This document shows positions 16,151 through 25,452 of a stretch of 64,000 nt of DNA, piece after piece. Position 1 is the first letter of the stretch. Each line of letters opens with the position of its first letter. Origin of the DNA: Saccharopolyspora rosea (GTDB taxonomy: Bacteria; Actinomycetota; Actinomycetes; Mycobacteriales; Pseudonocardiaceae); assembly GCF_025643595.1 (NCBI RefSeq), contig NZ_CP102826.1:3224001-3288000 (forward strand), read 5' to 3'. The translations under genes and the position numbers were made by a program. The notes under the pieces are model-generated. The model saw only the letters and a program-made list of their open reading frames with translations. It searched no databases and was not told the DNA's origin.

Positions 16151-18082
16151 ATGGCGACGGGGACGTTGGCGCAGCAGCTCATCGACGCGCACGTGGTCGA
16201 GGGGCGGACGAGTCCGGGGCAGGAGGTGGCGCTGTCGGTCGAGCAGACGCTGACCCAGGACGCCACGGGGACGTTGGTGATGCAGGAGCTGGAGGCGCTG
16301 GGTCTGGACCGGGCGCGCACCGAGACCAGCGTGCAGTACGTCGACCACAACCTGCTGCAGGCCGATGAGAAGAACGCCGAGGACCACGCGTTCCTGCGCT
16401 CGGCGTGCCGCCGGTTCGGGTTGTGGTACTCGGGACCGGGCAACGGGGTGTCGCATCCCACGCACATGCAGCGGTTCGGCGTGCCGGGCAAGGCGCTGGC
16501 CGGGTCGGACTCGCACACCTGCGCGGCCGGGTCGCTGGGCATGTTGGCGGTGGGGGTGGGCGGTCTGGAGGTGGCGTTGGTGATCGCCGGGCAGCCGTTG
16601 CGGCTGCGGATGCCGGAGATCTTCGGGGTGCGGCTGACCGGCGCGCTGCCGCCGTGGGTGTCGGCCAAGGACGTGATCCTGGAGATGCTGCGCCGCCACG
16701 GTGTGGCCGGCGGGGTGGGGCGGATCATCGAGTACCACGGGCCGGGGCTGGCCGGGTTGTCGGCGATGGACCGGCACGTCATCGCGAACATGGGTGCCGA
16801 GTTGGGGGCGACGACGACGGTGTTCCCGGCTGACGAGCGGGTGCGGGAGTTCCTGCGCGCCGAGGCTCGGGAGGCCGATTTCCGCCCGTTGGCCGCCGAG
16901 GACGGCGCGGTCTACGACGTCACCGACGAGATCGACCTGTCGCGGCTGGAGCCGTTGATCGCGCGGCCGTCGGCGCCGGACGCGGTGGTGCCGGTGCGCG
17001 AGGTCGCGGGCACCGAGGTGGGGCAGGTGGTGATCGGGTCATCGGCCAACCCTGGTTTGCGGGACTTCGCGGTGGCCGCGGCGGCGGTGCGCGGCCGGCG
17101 GGTGGCCGAGGGCGTGAGCTTCGACGTCAACCCGACCTCGCGGGAGATCTTCGAGGACCTCACGCGCATGGGGGCCACGTTCGACCTGATCGCGGCGGGG
17201 GCGCGGATCCACCAGACCGGTTGCCTGGGCTGCATCGGGATGGGGCAGGCGCCGGCGGTGGGGCAGAACTCGTTGCGCACGTTCCCCCGCAACTTCCCGG
17301 GACGGTCGGGCACCCCGGAGGACTCGGTGTGGTTGTGCTCGCCGGAGACGGCGGTGGCCGCGGCGTTGACCGGGGTGATCACCGATCCGCGCGAGCTGGG
17401 CGACGCGCCGCAGGTGGTGCTGCCGGACGCGGCGTCGGTCAACACCGCGATGCTGGTGCCTCCGCCGGCGGAGCCGGTCACCGAGCAGCTGGTGAAGGGG
17501 CCGAACATCTCGGCGTTGCCGGAGCTGGATCCGCTGCCGTCGCGGCTGTCCGGTCCGGTGCTGGTCAAGGCGGGGGACGACGTGTCCACCGACGAGATCT
17601 CCCCGGCGGGTGCGCGGGCGCTGCCGTTGCGATCCAACATCCCGGCGTTGGCGGAGTTCAGCTTCACCCGCATCGACGCGGACTACCCGCGGCGGGCGCG
17701 GGAGCAGCCGGGGGAGCACGTGGTGGTCGGGGGTGCCAACTACGGCCAGGGTTCGTCGCGGGAGCACGCCGCGATCGCGCCCCGCTACCTGGGGTTGCGG
17801 CTGGTGCTGGCCAAGTCGTTCGCCCGCATCCATTGGCAGAACCTGGTCAATTTCGGCATCGTGCCGCTGGAGTTCGCCGACCCGGGAGACTACGACCGGA
17901 TCGAGGCCGGGGACGTGATCGAGGCCCCCGGTCTGCGAGAGGCGTTGCCCCACGAACACGACATCACGCTGCGTAACACCACGCGGGGCGTCGACATCCG
18001 GGCGCGGCACCGGTTGTCACCACGGCAGGTGGACGTCTTGTTGGCGGGCGGTGTGATTCCCTACCTGGCCACTCGATCGTGA
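16151..18082 (+). CDS. Short-type aconitate hydratase (~640 aa)
   Basis: A 643-residue aconitase-superfamily enzyme, much shorter than the ~890-residue AcnA/IRP1 type. Three expected [4Fe-4S] cysteines are visible: one in SDSHTCAAGSLG near residue 122 and two in TGCLGCIGMGQ near 358 and 361. The swivel domain has VLVKAGDDVSTDEISPAG and GGANYGQGSSREHAA, the substrate-binding SSREH. ATG 16151 lies 11 nt after GGGAGGG. It should isomerise citrate and isocitrate, or a related hydroxyacid. Its place beside the aco operon suggests a role linked to acetyl-CoA use, but that is inference. Homoaconitase or isopropylmalate isomerase activity is less likely given the single-chain layout. Confidence 0.83.
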   Translation: MATGTLAQQLIDAHVVEGRTSPGQEVALSVEQTLTQDATGTLVMQELEALGLDRARTETSVQYVDHNLLQADEKNAEDHAFLRSACRRFGLWYSGPGNGVSHPTHMQRFGVPGKALAGSDSHTCAAGSLGMLAVGVGGLEVALVIAGQPLRLRMPEIFGVRLTGALPPWVSAKDVILEMLRRHGVAGGVGRIIEYHGPGLAGLSAMDRHVIANMGAELGATTTVFPADERVREFLRAEAREADFRPLAAEDGAVYDVTDEIDLSRLEPLIARPSAPDAVVPVREVAGTEVGQVVIGSSANPGLRDFAVAAAAVRGRRVAEGVSFDVNPTSREIFEDLTRMGATFDLIAAGARIHQTGCLGCIGMGQAPAVGQNSLRTFPRNFPGRSGTPEDSVWLCSPETAVAAALTGVITDPRELGDAPQVVLPDAASVNTAMLVPPPAEPVTEQLVKGPNISALPELDPLPSRLSGPVLVKAGDDVSTDEISPAGARALPLRSNIPALAEFSFTRIDADYPRRAREQPGEHVVVGGANYGQGSSREHAAIAPRYLGLRLVLAKSFARIHWQNLVNFGIVPLEFADPGDYDRIEAGDVIEAPGLREALPHEHDITLRNTTRGVDIRARHRLSPRQVDVLLAGGVIPYLATRS

Positions 18083-18254
18083 CGGGTTGTCACACGAACG
18101 TGGCGAGCCTTGTTGGCTCGGCCGGTGGCTCCTACCGTGGAAGCAGCGGTTGAGCAGCCGCCACGGCGCACCCCTGGCGTCCGAGCGCAGCGGCGAGTTC
18201 CGGGTCCGTGGCCACATAACCGAACCGTCGATGACCGCACACCAGGGAGGTAGC

Positions 18255-18719
18255 GTGATCGTCTCCAGATCCAGCATGCCTCGTGCCGCCGCCGCTTGGG
18301 CCCCGAGCTCGGCGATCGTGGCGCCACGCACCGCCAGCGACCCCCTCATCGGCCACGCCGCGCGTTCCTCCGCGCTGCGGCTGTCGGTGGAGTGGCCGGC
18401 TCCCGGGGTGGTGGTGGTCAGCATGAGCGGGGAGGTCGATCTGGCCACCGTTCCCCGGCTGACCGAACTGATCCGACAGCGTCTGACCGCGGCCGCACTG
18501 CACGCGGTCGTGCTGGATCTGTCGGAGGTGTCCTTCGCCAGCAGCGCCGCGTTGGAACTGCTGCTGCACTGCGAACGACGCTGCGAGCACCGCGGCATCG
18601 GCCTGTACGTGGTGCCCGGCGAGGGAGCCGTGCGGCGCCTGTTGCGCGTCGCGGGCCTGTGCCGGCACTTCTCCTGCCGCGGCAGCGCCGCCGAGGCGGT
18701 CGCCGACGCCGGCAGGTGA
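18255..18719 (+). CDS. STAS-domain anti-sigma-factor antagonist
   Basis: A 154-residue protein with one STAS domain: VVVVSMSGEVDLATVPRL, then AVVLDLSEVSFASSAALELLL with the serine position usually phosphorylated by an anti-sigma kinase, and IGLYVVPGEGAVRRLL. The first ~50 residues are a low-complexity Ala/Ser-rich leader. GTG 18255 is chosen because AGGGAGG lies 4 nt before it; ATG 18231 is possible. Family members release sigma factors by binding an anti-sigma. No partner kinase or sigma gene is adjacent. It ends 1 bp from the stop of the convergent glycosidase. Confidence 0.78.
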   Translation: MIVSRSSMPRAAAAWAPSSAIVAPRTASDPLIGHAARSSALRLSVEWPAPGVVVVSMSGEVDLATVPRLTELIRQRLTAAALHAVVLDLSEVSFASSAALELLLHCERRCEHRGIGLYVVPGEGAVRRLLRVAGLCRHFSCRGSAAEAVADAGR

Positions 18720-18720
18720 C

Positions 18721-19878
18721 TCACCCGGCGCCGCGCGCCAGGTGGTCGGCCAGCGGCGCCCAACCCCCACCGGGAGCATACGGACCCCACGAGCCGGGAT
18801 CGTTGGACCAGTACCACCAGCCCGCCCGGTATTTCCGGGCCTCGGCCAGCACGTCGTCGACGTAGTCCAACGCACCCGGCTTGGTCGCGTCCAGGCCGAA
18901 CTCACCGACCACCAGCGGCGCGCCCAGCCGCCGCGCGGTGTCGGCGTTGGTGGCGAACCACTGCCGGATCCGGTGGTGCACCAGGGTTTTCACCGCGCCG
19001 GTGTAGGACTGGCCGGAGTCGATCAGCGCCGGGTACAGGTGCGGCGCGTAGGCCAGGCGCGCAGTCCCGGGCCGCGGATCGGACAGCCGCGCCAACGCCG
19101 AGGGCAGCCCCTGGTTGACGCCGAAGGACTGCGGTTCGACGAACACCCAGTGCCCGCTGTCGACGGTGCGGATCGCCTCGATCGTGCGCTGGTACAGCGG
19201 GCCGAGCAGCCGACGCTCGAACACCGGCCACGGCACGCTGCCACCCCACGGCTCGTTGAACAGGTCGTAGCCGAGCACGGCGGGCGAATCGGCGAAGCGG
19301 CCGGCCACGTGCCGCCACGCGGCCGCGAAGTGCTCGGCGAGTTCGGGATGCTGCCCGGTGGTGCCCCAGAAGTGGTCGAAGGCGCGGGTCACGCCCGGCT
19401 GCAGGTAGGTCAGCTCCCACGGCTGCTGGACCGTCGCGGGCAGACCGTCGAAGTGGCTGGCCCACGCCGGGGCGCCGTCGTTGCGGCCGTTGCCGGACAC
19501 CGCCGGGCCCCACATGTCCTGGTGCATGTCCAGCACCACCCGCATCCCGGCCCGCCGGTAGTCCTCGACGCGGCGGGCCACCGCGTCCAGGTAGCCCTCG
19601 TCGTAACGCCCCGGCTCGGGCTCCACGCGCGACCAGTAGATCAGCAGGCGCGCCGAGTCGGACCCGATCCGGTCGGCTTCGGCGGCCAGGTCGGCGGCGG
19701 AGGTCCAGGGCATGGCGTCGGGGGAGTCCTTGGAACTGCCGCCGTTGTTGAACCCGTGCCCGACGAGCGGACGCCCGGAAAGATCGGTGAGCCCGGCGGC
19801 CTCGGCGTGCGCGGGCACGGCCACCGCGGCGGGCAGCAGGAGCGCGGTCAGCGCGGTCAGCCATCGCCGGACGATCAT
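18721..19878 (-). CDS. Secreted GH5-family glycosidase (endoglycoceramidase-like)
   Basis: A 385-residue secreted glycoside hydrolase of clan A. A signal peptide (MIVRRWLTALTALLLPAAVAVPAHA) is followed by a TIM-barrel with VVLDMHQDMWG, the acid/base glutamate E209 in DLFNEPWGG, and the nucleophile E326 in VVGEFG. The DMHQD and FNEPWGG motifs resemble endoglycoceramidases and related GH5 enzymes more than cellulases. ATG 19878 is taken although no clear ribosome site is seen; an AT-rich stretch just upstream (19900-19930) may be the promoter. Substrate is inferred only from the motif pattern. Confidence 0.85.
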   Translation of the reverse strand: MIVRRWLTALTALLLPAAVAVPAHAEAAGLTDLSGRPLVGHGFNNGGSSKDSPDAMPWTSAADLAAEADRIGSDSARLLIYWSRVEPEPGRYDEGYLDAVARRVEDYRRAGMRVVLDMHQDMWGPAVSGNGRNDGAPAWASHFDGLPATVQQPWELTYLQPGVTRAFDHFWGTTGQHPELAEHFAAAWRHVAGRFADSPAVLGYDLFNEPWGGSVPWPVFERRLLGPLYQRTIEAIRTVDSGHWVFVEPQSFGVNQGLPSALARLSDPRPGTARLAYAPHLYPALIDSGQSYTGAVKTLVHHRIRQWFATNADTARRLGAPLVVGEFGLDATKPGALDYVDDVLAEARKYRAGWWYWSNDPGSWGPYAPGGGWAPLADHLARGAG

Positions 19879-19944
19879 GTCCGATCACGGTAACCGAACC
19901 ACCACCAAATGTGAATAACTTTCGTAAAAGTGGGTGTCGGTGCC

Positions 19945-20132
19945 CGGTCAACCTCGGACGGCACGCCCGCCTGCCCATGGCCGACCTCCGCGCCGCCCTG
20001 ACCGCCCTCGGCCACCACGACGTGCGCACCTACCTGGCCAGCGGCAACGCCATGTTCACCGCCACCGGCACCGACACCACCACCCGCAACTGGCGCACCG
20101 TGACCGCCCTGGCCGACCTCGCCACCCGATGA
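19945..20132 (+). pseudogene. Remnant of a DUF1697-family gene with internal deletion
   Basis: The frame reads VNLGRHARLPMADLRAALTA, HHDVRTYLASGNAMFTA and then TTTRNWRTVTALADLA. These match, from memory, the start and the very end of DUF1697 proteins (about 180 residues: GINVGG..KVPMADLR, SGNV.F, and a terminal TTRNWNTV..L). The normal N-terminal LLRGINVG is replaced and about 100 central residues are gone, so this is a decayed copy. It fills most of the 423-bp gap between the glycosidase and GntR genes. No other feature is seen there. Confidence 0.65.
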
Positions 20133-20301
20133 CCGTCCACAGTGCTCACCACGCCCGGTGACCGGGATCACCGCACACCCGCCTACAGCCGCCGACGCCC
20201 AGCTGACACGCTGTCAACGCAAGGGGGCCGCGGACGGACCAGACCGCACGAAACACCGAAACCACCCCGGATCCGGCCGCGGGAGGGGACACTGCACGAT
20301 C

Positions 20302-20997
20302 GTGACCGGATCTGTTGAGCACAGCCCCAGCGCCACGGTGCGCGCACCCGGCATCCAGGCCCCACCCAGCCTCGTCGACCTCGCCACCAGCACGCTGCGC
20401 CGCATGCTCATCACCGGCGACCCGCGCTGCGGCGACCGCATCGTGGAAAACCGGCTCACCCGCGAACTCGGCATCAGCCGCCCACCACTGCGCGAAGCCC
20501 TGCGCGTGCTCGAACACGACGGCCTGGTCCGCCAACTACCCCGCAGAGGCGTCATCGTCACCCCGCTGACGCTGCACGACATCTACGAGATCTGCACCCT
20601 GCGCACCGAATTCCAACGCCTCGCCGTGCACCTGGGCGTCCCCGCCACCCACCCCGCACGCCTGGACCGCTGCCACCGCGCCCTGCACCGACTGCACACC
20701 GCCACCGACCTCGCCGGTCACCTCGAAGCCACCTTCGAGTTCCACCTCGCCCTCGTCGGACTCAGCGGCCACCACCGGCTCGAAGCGGCCTACCGCTGCC
20801 TGCAACTGCAACACATGCTCGCCGCCGCCCTCATCCGCCAACCCCACGTCGACCACGAGACGCTGCGAACCGACACCGAACGGCACCGGCAACTGCTGAC
20901 CACCATCGAACACGGCCACCCCGACCACGTGCTCGCCGAACTCGACCGGCACACCGACCGCACCTTCCTGCACGGCATCGAGACCAAAGTGGACTGA
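20302..20997 (+). CDS. GntR-family transcriptional regulator with FCD domain
   Basis: A 231-residue regulator. The winged helix covers about residues 25-90: LATSTLRRMLITGDP, the family-typical RIVENRLTRELGISRPPLREAL, and VRQLPRRGVIVTPL. An all-helical FCD effector domain follows, with LRTEFQRLAVHLG and the histidine-bearing EFHLALVGLSGHHRL that usually helps hold a metal and a carboxylate ligand. GTG 20302 begins VTGSVEHSP; GGGAGGGG lies about 13 nt upstream, a long gap. It precedes the carbonic-anhydrase-like gene by 50 bp and is probably cotranscribed. The ligand is unknown. Confidence 0.83.
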   Translation: MTGSVEHSPSATVRAPGIQAPPSLVDLATSTLRRMLITGDPRCGDRIVENRLTRELGISRPPLREALRVLEHDGLVRQLPRRGVIVTPLTLHDIYEICTLRTEFQRLAVHLGVPATHPARLDRCHRALHRLHTATDLAGHLEATFEFHLALVGLSGHHRLEAAYRCLQLQHMLAAALIRQPHVDHETLRTDTERHRQLLTTIEHGHPDHVLAELDRHTDRTFLHGIETKVD

Positions 20998-21047
20998 CAC
21001 ACCGACGTGGCGCTGCGCTGGCTGCGCCACCAACGACAGGAGGAGCA

Positions 21048-21581
21048 GTGAACACCCCCCGACCGTTGACCCTCACCCTCGACGGCACCACCCCGCACAT
21101 CGACCCCACCGCCTTCGTCGCACCCGGCGCCACCCTCATCGGACGCGTCCACCTCGCCGCCCGCACCGGCGTGTGGTACACCGCCGTGCTGCGCGGCGAC
21201 ACCGAACAGATCACCATCGGCGCCGACACCAACATCCAGGACGGCTGCGTCGTGCACGCCGACCCCGGCTTCCCAGCCACCCTCGGCCGCGGCGTCACCG
21301 TCGGACACCGCGCCGTCCTGCACGGCTGCACCATCGAGGACCACTGCCTCATCGGCATGGGCGCCGTCGTGATGAACGGCGCCCACATCGGCACCGGCTC
21401 CCTCATCGCCGCCGGAGCCGTCGTCCTCGAAGGCACCCAGATCCCACCCGGCAGCCTGGTCGCCGGAACCCCCGCCAAGATCCGCCGCGAACTCACCGAC
21501 GACGAACGCCGAACCCTGCAGCTGTCCGCCGACCAGTACATCCAGCTCGCCGAACGGCACCGCACCGCCCTCGGCCACTAA
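21048..21581 (+). CDS. Gamma-carbonic-anhydrase family hexapeptide-repeat protein
   Basis: A 177-residue left-handed beta-helix protein. Hexapeptide repeats run from IDPTAFVAPGATLIGRV to SLVAGTPAKIRREL. The zinc-ligand histidines of gamma-CA proteins are present: one in CVVHADPG and two in VGHRAVLHG. The C-terminal helix LSADQYIQLAERH is also typical. GTG 21048 follows AGGAGGAG. Members may hydrate CO2, bind CoA-type cofactors, or be inactive. It follows the GntR gene closely and ends at a hairpin (21601-21624). Confidence 0.85.
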   Translation: MNTPRPLTLTLDGTTPHIDPTAFVAPGATLIGRVHLAARTGVWYTAVLRGDTEQITIGADTNIQDGCVVHADPGFPATLGRGVTVGHRAVLHGCTIEDHCLIGMGAVVMNGAHIGTGSLIAAGAVVLEGTQIPPGSLVAGTPAKIRRELTDDERRTLQLSADQYIQLAERHRTALGH

Positions 21582-21600
21582 CCCCCGCACGCACGACAAA

Positions 21601-21624
21601 GGCCGCGGTCACCCGACCGCGGCC
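21601..21624 (+). terminator. Hairpin after the gamma-CA-like gene
   Basis: GGCCGCGGTC (21601-21610), a 4-nt ACCC loop, and GACCGCGGCC (21615-21624) form a perfect 10-bp stem. It starts 20 bp after the stop and lies before the stop of the convergent zinc-ribbon gene at 21691. The base of the stem is preceded by AAA, so the reverse transcript has a short T-run. Confidence 0.7.
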
Positions 21625-21690
21625 CCGCACACAGGCCGGCGGAGCGCCCAGGGAGGAGGAGACGCCCCGCCGAACACCGCCACCCGCAGA

Positions 21691-21951
21691 TCACCCCGGG
21701 TGGGCGCCCACCGCATCGCGCAACTCGCCACCCATCGCCACATCCGACTGCCGCGCACAATGCGCACAGCAGAAGAACCGGCCGCTGGCCTCCACACCGT
21801 GCCCGAGGATCCGGCACCCGCAGTGCTCGCACAACGGCGCCAACCGCTGCGCCGCGCACTCCAACGAATCGAACGTGTGCACCCCGCCACCTTTGGTGTG
21901 CACCTCGAAGCTCATCCAGTAGTCGTTACCGCACACTTCACACGTCGCCAT
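21691..21951 (-). CDS. Small zinc-ribbon protein (86 aa)
   Basis: Eight cysteines in a short protein suggest two metal-binding knuckles. CEVCGNDY at the start, SLECAAQRL, CEHCGCRILGHGVE and FFCCAHCARQ are visible. The same layout occurs in small actinobacterial proteins sometimes labelled metallothionein-like, though function is unproven. ATG 21951 (MATCEVCG) follows GTGAGGGC. The frame remains open upstream to 22077, but that stretch is unlikely to be translated. It overlaps no other gene and is divergent from the GH38 gene. Confidence 0.72.
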   Translation of the reverse strand: MATCEVCGNDYWMSFEVHTKGGGVHTFDSLECAAQRLAPLCEHCGCRILGHGVEASGRFFCCAHCARQSDVAMGGELRDAVGAHPG

Positions 21952-22088
21952 CGCCCTCACGCCCTCCGCACAACCTGCCGACACCCCGCAGCATGCGACC
22001 CCGCGCATGCATCGGCAACCGCGACCTCCCACCACCCCCACCGGGCTGTGCCATGATCGCCACCACCGGCCGGACACGGGGGAGAACC

Positions 22089-25000
22089 ATGCACGACGAC
22101 CGCACCCACGTCGAACAACGGATCGACCGCGTCCTCACCGAACGCCTGCGCCCCGCCGTGCACCCCCACACCGCACCCTGCGGCCTCGCCGTCTGGCACG
22201 TCCCCGGCGAACCCGTACCCGCCGCCCAAGCCATCCGAGCCGACTACACACCCACCGACATCGGCACCCCCTGGGGACCACCCTGGTCGACCAGCTGGTT
22301 CCGACTGCACGTCACCGTCCCCGAACACTGGCACGACCACACCGTCGAAGTCCTCGTCGACCTCGGCTTCGACGCCGACCGCCCCGGCTTCCACTGCGAA
22401 GGGCTCGCCCACACCCACGACGGCACCCCCATCAAGGCCCTCAACCCCCGCAACACCCACATCCCACTGGGCCACAACGCCGCAGGCACCCACCGCACCC
22501 TCTACGTCGAAGCCGCCGCCAACCCCCTCATCCTCGGCCCCCACGGCTTCCAACCCACCCCGCTCGGCGACCCCGCCACCGCAGGCCACGAACCCCTCTA
22601 CCGCCTCAACCGCGCCGAAGTCGCCATCCTCGACCACACCGTCCACGAACTCGTCCACGACATCGAAGTCCTCGACCAACTCATGCGGCAACTCCCCACC
22701 GACACCCCACGCCGCCACCAGATCCTGCGCGCCCTGGAACGCGCCCTCGACCACCTCGACCTGCGCGACATCAACGGCACCGCCGCCACCGCACGCGCCC
22801 AGCTCACCGACGTGCTCACCCGACCCGCCCACGCCAGCGCCCACACCATCACCGCCGTCGGCCACGCCCACATCGACTCCGCCTGGCTGTGGCCGCTGCG
22901 CGAAACCATCCGCAAAGTCGCCCGCACCACCGCCAACGCCACCGCCCTCATGACCGAACACCCGCGGTACCGCTTCGCCATGTCCCAGGCCCAACAACTG
23001 GCCTGGCTCAAACAACACCACCCCGACCTGTTCGCCCGCGTCCGCACCTTCGTCCACACCGGACAGTTCGTCCCCGTCGGCGGCATGTGGGTCGAATCCG
23101 ACACCAACCTGCCCGGCGGCGAAGCCCTCGCCCGCCAGTTCATCCACGGAAAACGCTTCTACCTCGACGAATTCGGCATCGAAACACGCGAGGTCTGGCT
23201 CCCCGACTCCTTCGGCTACAGCGCAGCCCTCCCACAACTGATCATCCAATCCGGCTCCCGCTGGTTCCTCACCCAAAAACTCTCCTGGAACCAGACCAAC
23301 CGCTTCCCGCACCACACCTTCTGGTGGGAAGGCATCGACGGCACCCGCGTGTTCACCCACTTCCCACCCGCCGACACCTACAACAGCGAACTCACCGGCG
23401 CCGAACTCGCCCACACCAGCCGCAACTTCGCCGAACACGGCCACGCCACCCGCTCCCTGGTGCCCTTCGGCCACGGCGACGGCGGGGGAGGACCCACCCG
23501 CGACATGCTCGCCCGCGCCTACCGCACCGCCGACCTGGAAGGCTCACCCCGCGTCCAACTCGACACCCCCGAAGCCTTCTTCACCGCCGCCGAAACCGAC
23601 CACCGCGACCCCGCGATCTGGACCGGCGAGCTCTACCTCGAAAAACACCGCGGCACCTACACCTCCCAAGCCAAGACCAAACAGGGCAACCGCCGCAACG
23701 AACACCTGCTCCGCGAAGCCGAGCTCTGGGCCACCACCGCCACCGTCCACACCGGACGCGACTACCCCCACGACACCCTCGACAGGCTGTGGAAACACCT
23801 GCTGCTGCACCAATTCCACGACATCCTGCCCGGATCCTCCATCGCCTGGGTGCACCGCGAAGCCGAAACCACCCACCGACACCTGACCACCGAACTCACC
23901 ACCCTGATCACCGAAGCCCAACGAGCCCTGGCCGGAGAACCCGGCGACCGCCCGATCACCTTCAACGCCACCCCGCACACCCACCACGGCATCCCCGCCC
24001 TCGGCGCCACCACCGCCCACCAACCCGCACCGCCCACCACCGCCACCCGCGACACCGACGGCAGCACCGTCCTCGACAACACCCTGCTGCGCGTCACCAT
24101 CGACCCGCGCGGCCTGATCACCTCAGCGCACGACCGCACCGCCGACCGCGAAGCCCTCGCCGCCCCCGCCAACCTCCTGCAACTGCACCCCGACCACCCC
24201 AACGCCTGGGACGCCTGGGACCTCGACGAGTTCTACCGCCACCGCACCCACGACCTCCTCGACCTCGACGAGATCACCCTCGACGGCACCAGCGTCACCC
24301 TGCGCCGCACCACCGGCCGCACCACCATCCGGCAACGCATCACCCTGCCCGCAGGCCAACGACGCATCGACATCGACACCGACATCGACTGGCACGAAAC
24401 CGAAACCGTGCTCAAAGCGGCCTTCCCGCTCGACGTGCACACCGACACCAGCAGCGCCGAAACCCAATTCGGCCACATCCGCCGACCCACCCACACCAAC
24501 ACCTCCTGGGACGCCGCCAAATTCGAGATCTGCGCCCACCGCTGGATCCACGTCGGCGAACCCGACTACGGCCACGCCCTGACCAACGACTCCACCTACG
24601 GCCACGACGTCACCCGCCACCCCCGACCCGGCGGCGGCACGACCACCACCGTGCGCCTGTCCCTGCTGCGCGCACCCCGGTTCCCCGACCCCGACACCGA
24701 CCACGGCCCCCACCAACTGCGCTACAGCCTGCTCATCGGAGCCGACATCACCGACGCCGTCCGCGACGGCTACCGCATCAACCTGCCCACCCGCACCCTG
24801 CCCGGCAGCCGCGACGTCACCCCACTGCTGACCATCGACGCCGACAACGTCATCGCCGAAGCCGTCAAACTCGCCGACGACCGCTCCGGCGACGTCGTCG
24901 TCCGCCTCTACGAAGCCCGCGGAACCCGCACCCGCACCCACCTCACCACCGGCTTCACCACCACCTCGGTCACCCGCACCGACCTGCTCGAACGCCCCCA

Positions 25001-25097
25001 GCACGACCCCGAACCCACCGACGGACACCTGCTCCTGGACCTGCGCCCCTTCGAGATCCGCACGCTGCGCTTCACCCGCGACCGACCCGCGTCATGA
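22089..25097 (+). CDS. GH38 alpha-mannosidase
   Basis: A 1002-residue family 38 glycoside hydrolase, full length for bacterial cytosolic forms. There is no signal peptide. The metal-binding and catalytic part starts with AVGHAHIDSAWLWPLRETI near residue 260. The nucleophile aspartate is in WLPDSFGYSAALP near 373. LVPFGHGDGGGGPTRDM and LLLHQFHDILPGSSI follow, then the large beta-sandwich C-terminal region. It would remove alpha-linked mannose with a divalent metal, probably zinc. ATG 22089 lies after GGGGGAGAAC. Codons end mainly in C, unlike the G-ending aco genes upstream. Confidence 0.92.
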   Translation: MHDDRTHVEQRIDRVLTERLRPAVHPHTAPCGLAVWHVPGEPVPAAQAIRADYTPTDIGTPWGPPWSTSWFRLHVTVPEHWHDHTVEVLVDLGFDADRPGFHCEGLAHTHDGTPIKALNPRNTHIPLGHNAAGTHRTLYVEAAANPLILGPHGFQPTPLGDPATAGHEPLYRLNRAEVAILDHTVHELVHDIEVLDQLMRQLPTDTPRRHQILRALERALDHLDLRDINGTAATARAQLTDVLTRPAHASAHTITAVGHAHIDSAWLWPLRETIRKVARTTANATALMTEHPRYRFAMSQAQQLAWLKQHHPDLFARVRTFVHTGQFVPVGGMWVESDTNLPGGEALARQFIHGKRFYLDEFGIETREVWLPDSFGYSAALPQLIIQSGSRWFLTQKLSWNQTNRFPHHTFWWEGIDGTRVFTHFPPADTYNSELTGAELAHTSRNFAEHGHATRSLVPFGHGDGGGGPTRDMLARAYRTADLEGSPRVQLDTPEAFFTAAETDHRDPAIWTGELYLEKHRGTYTSQAKTKQGNRRNEHLLREAELWATTATVHTGRDYPHDTLDRLWKHLLLHQFHDILPGSSIAWVHREAETTHRHLTTELTTLITEAQRALAGEPGDRPITFNATPHTHHGIPALGATTAHQPAPPTTATRDTDGSTVLDNTLLRVTIDPRGLITSAHDRTADREALAAPANLLQLHPDHPNAWDAWDLDEFYRHRTHDLLDLDEITLDGTSVTLRRTTGRTTIRQRITLPAGQRRIDIDTDIDWHETETVLKAAFPLDVHTDTSSAETQFGHIRRPTHTNTSWDAAKFEICAHRWIHVGEPDYGHALTNDSTYGHDVTRHPRPGGGTTTTVRLSLLRAPRFPDPDTDHGPHQLRYSLLIGADITDAVRDGYRINLPTRTLPGSRDVTPLLTIDADNVIAEAVKLADDRSGDVVVRLYEARGTRTRTHLTTGFTTTSVTRTDLLERPQHDPEPTDGHLLLDLRPFEIRTLRFTRDRPAS

Positions 25098-25149
25098 CCC
25101 CCCACCCGACCAGTCCCACGCGCGCACACCCCGCGACGAAAGGGACGCC

Positions 25150-25452
25150 GTGGACCGGTTCGCCGACTTCCTGCGCCTGCAGATCGACATCGACCTCGAA
25201 CTGCTCCGCCTGGCCCGCGAACGAGCCGAAGCCGGAACCGAACCCGCAGCCGCACACCTGCGCGGCTTCCGCGAATGCGAGCTCAAAACCCGCCTGCTCA
25301 CCACCCACCGCTGGTGCGGCCGCGGCAGCGGACCCTGCGACCGGCTCGGCGAGAGCTACCCACCCGAGGACGAACGCGGCTGCCCGACCCGCGCCCTGCT
25401 CGGCCTGCCCTACGCCGACCGCCCCGGCTACGCACCCCGCTGGCGACCCTGA
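25150..25452 (+). CDS. Uncharacterised 100-residue protein
   Basis: I do not recognise this family with confidence. The N-terminal half is a charged helix (FADFLRLQIDIDLELLRLARERAE) and the C-terminal half is rich in Gly, Pro and Arg with two cysteines (HRWCGRGSGPCDRL). The overall look resembles small actinobacterial proteins such as the DUF6221 type, but I cannot confirm that. GTG 25150 follows GAAAGGGA, 52 bp after the mannosidase. The end overlaps the convergent aminopeptidase gene by 25 bp. Confidence 0.6.
   Translation: MDRFADFLRLQIDIDLELLRLARERAEAGTEPAAAHLRGFRECELKTRLLTTHRWCGRGSGPCDRLGESYPPEDERGCPTRALLGLPYADRPGYAPRWRP

Noticed and set aside
18079-18093. GTGAC-N5-GTCAC overlapping the aconitase stop as a terminator
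   Set aside because: A 5-bp stem is too weak and no T-run follows; chance is likely.
21957-23474. Long Gly/Val/Glu-rich minus-strand frame across the mannosidase gene
   Set aside because: It lies wholly antisense to a clear GH38 gene and is low-complexity; no motif is recognisable.
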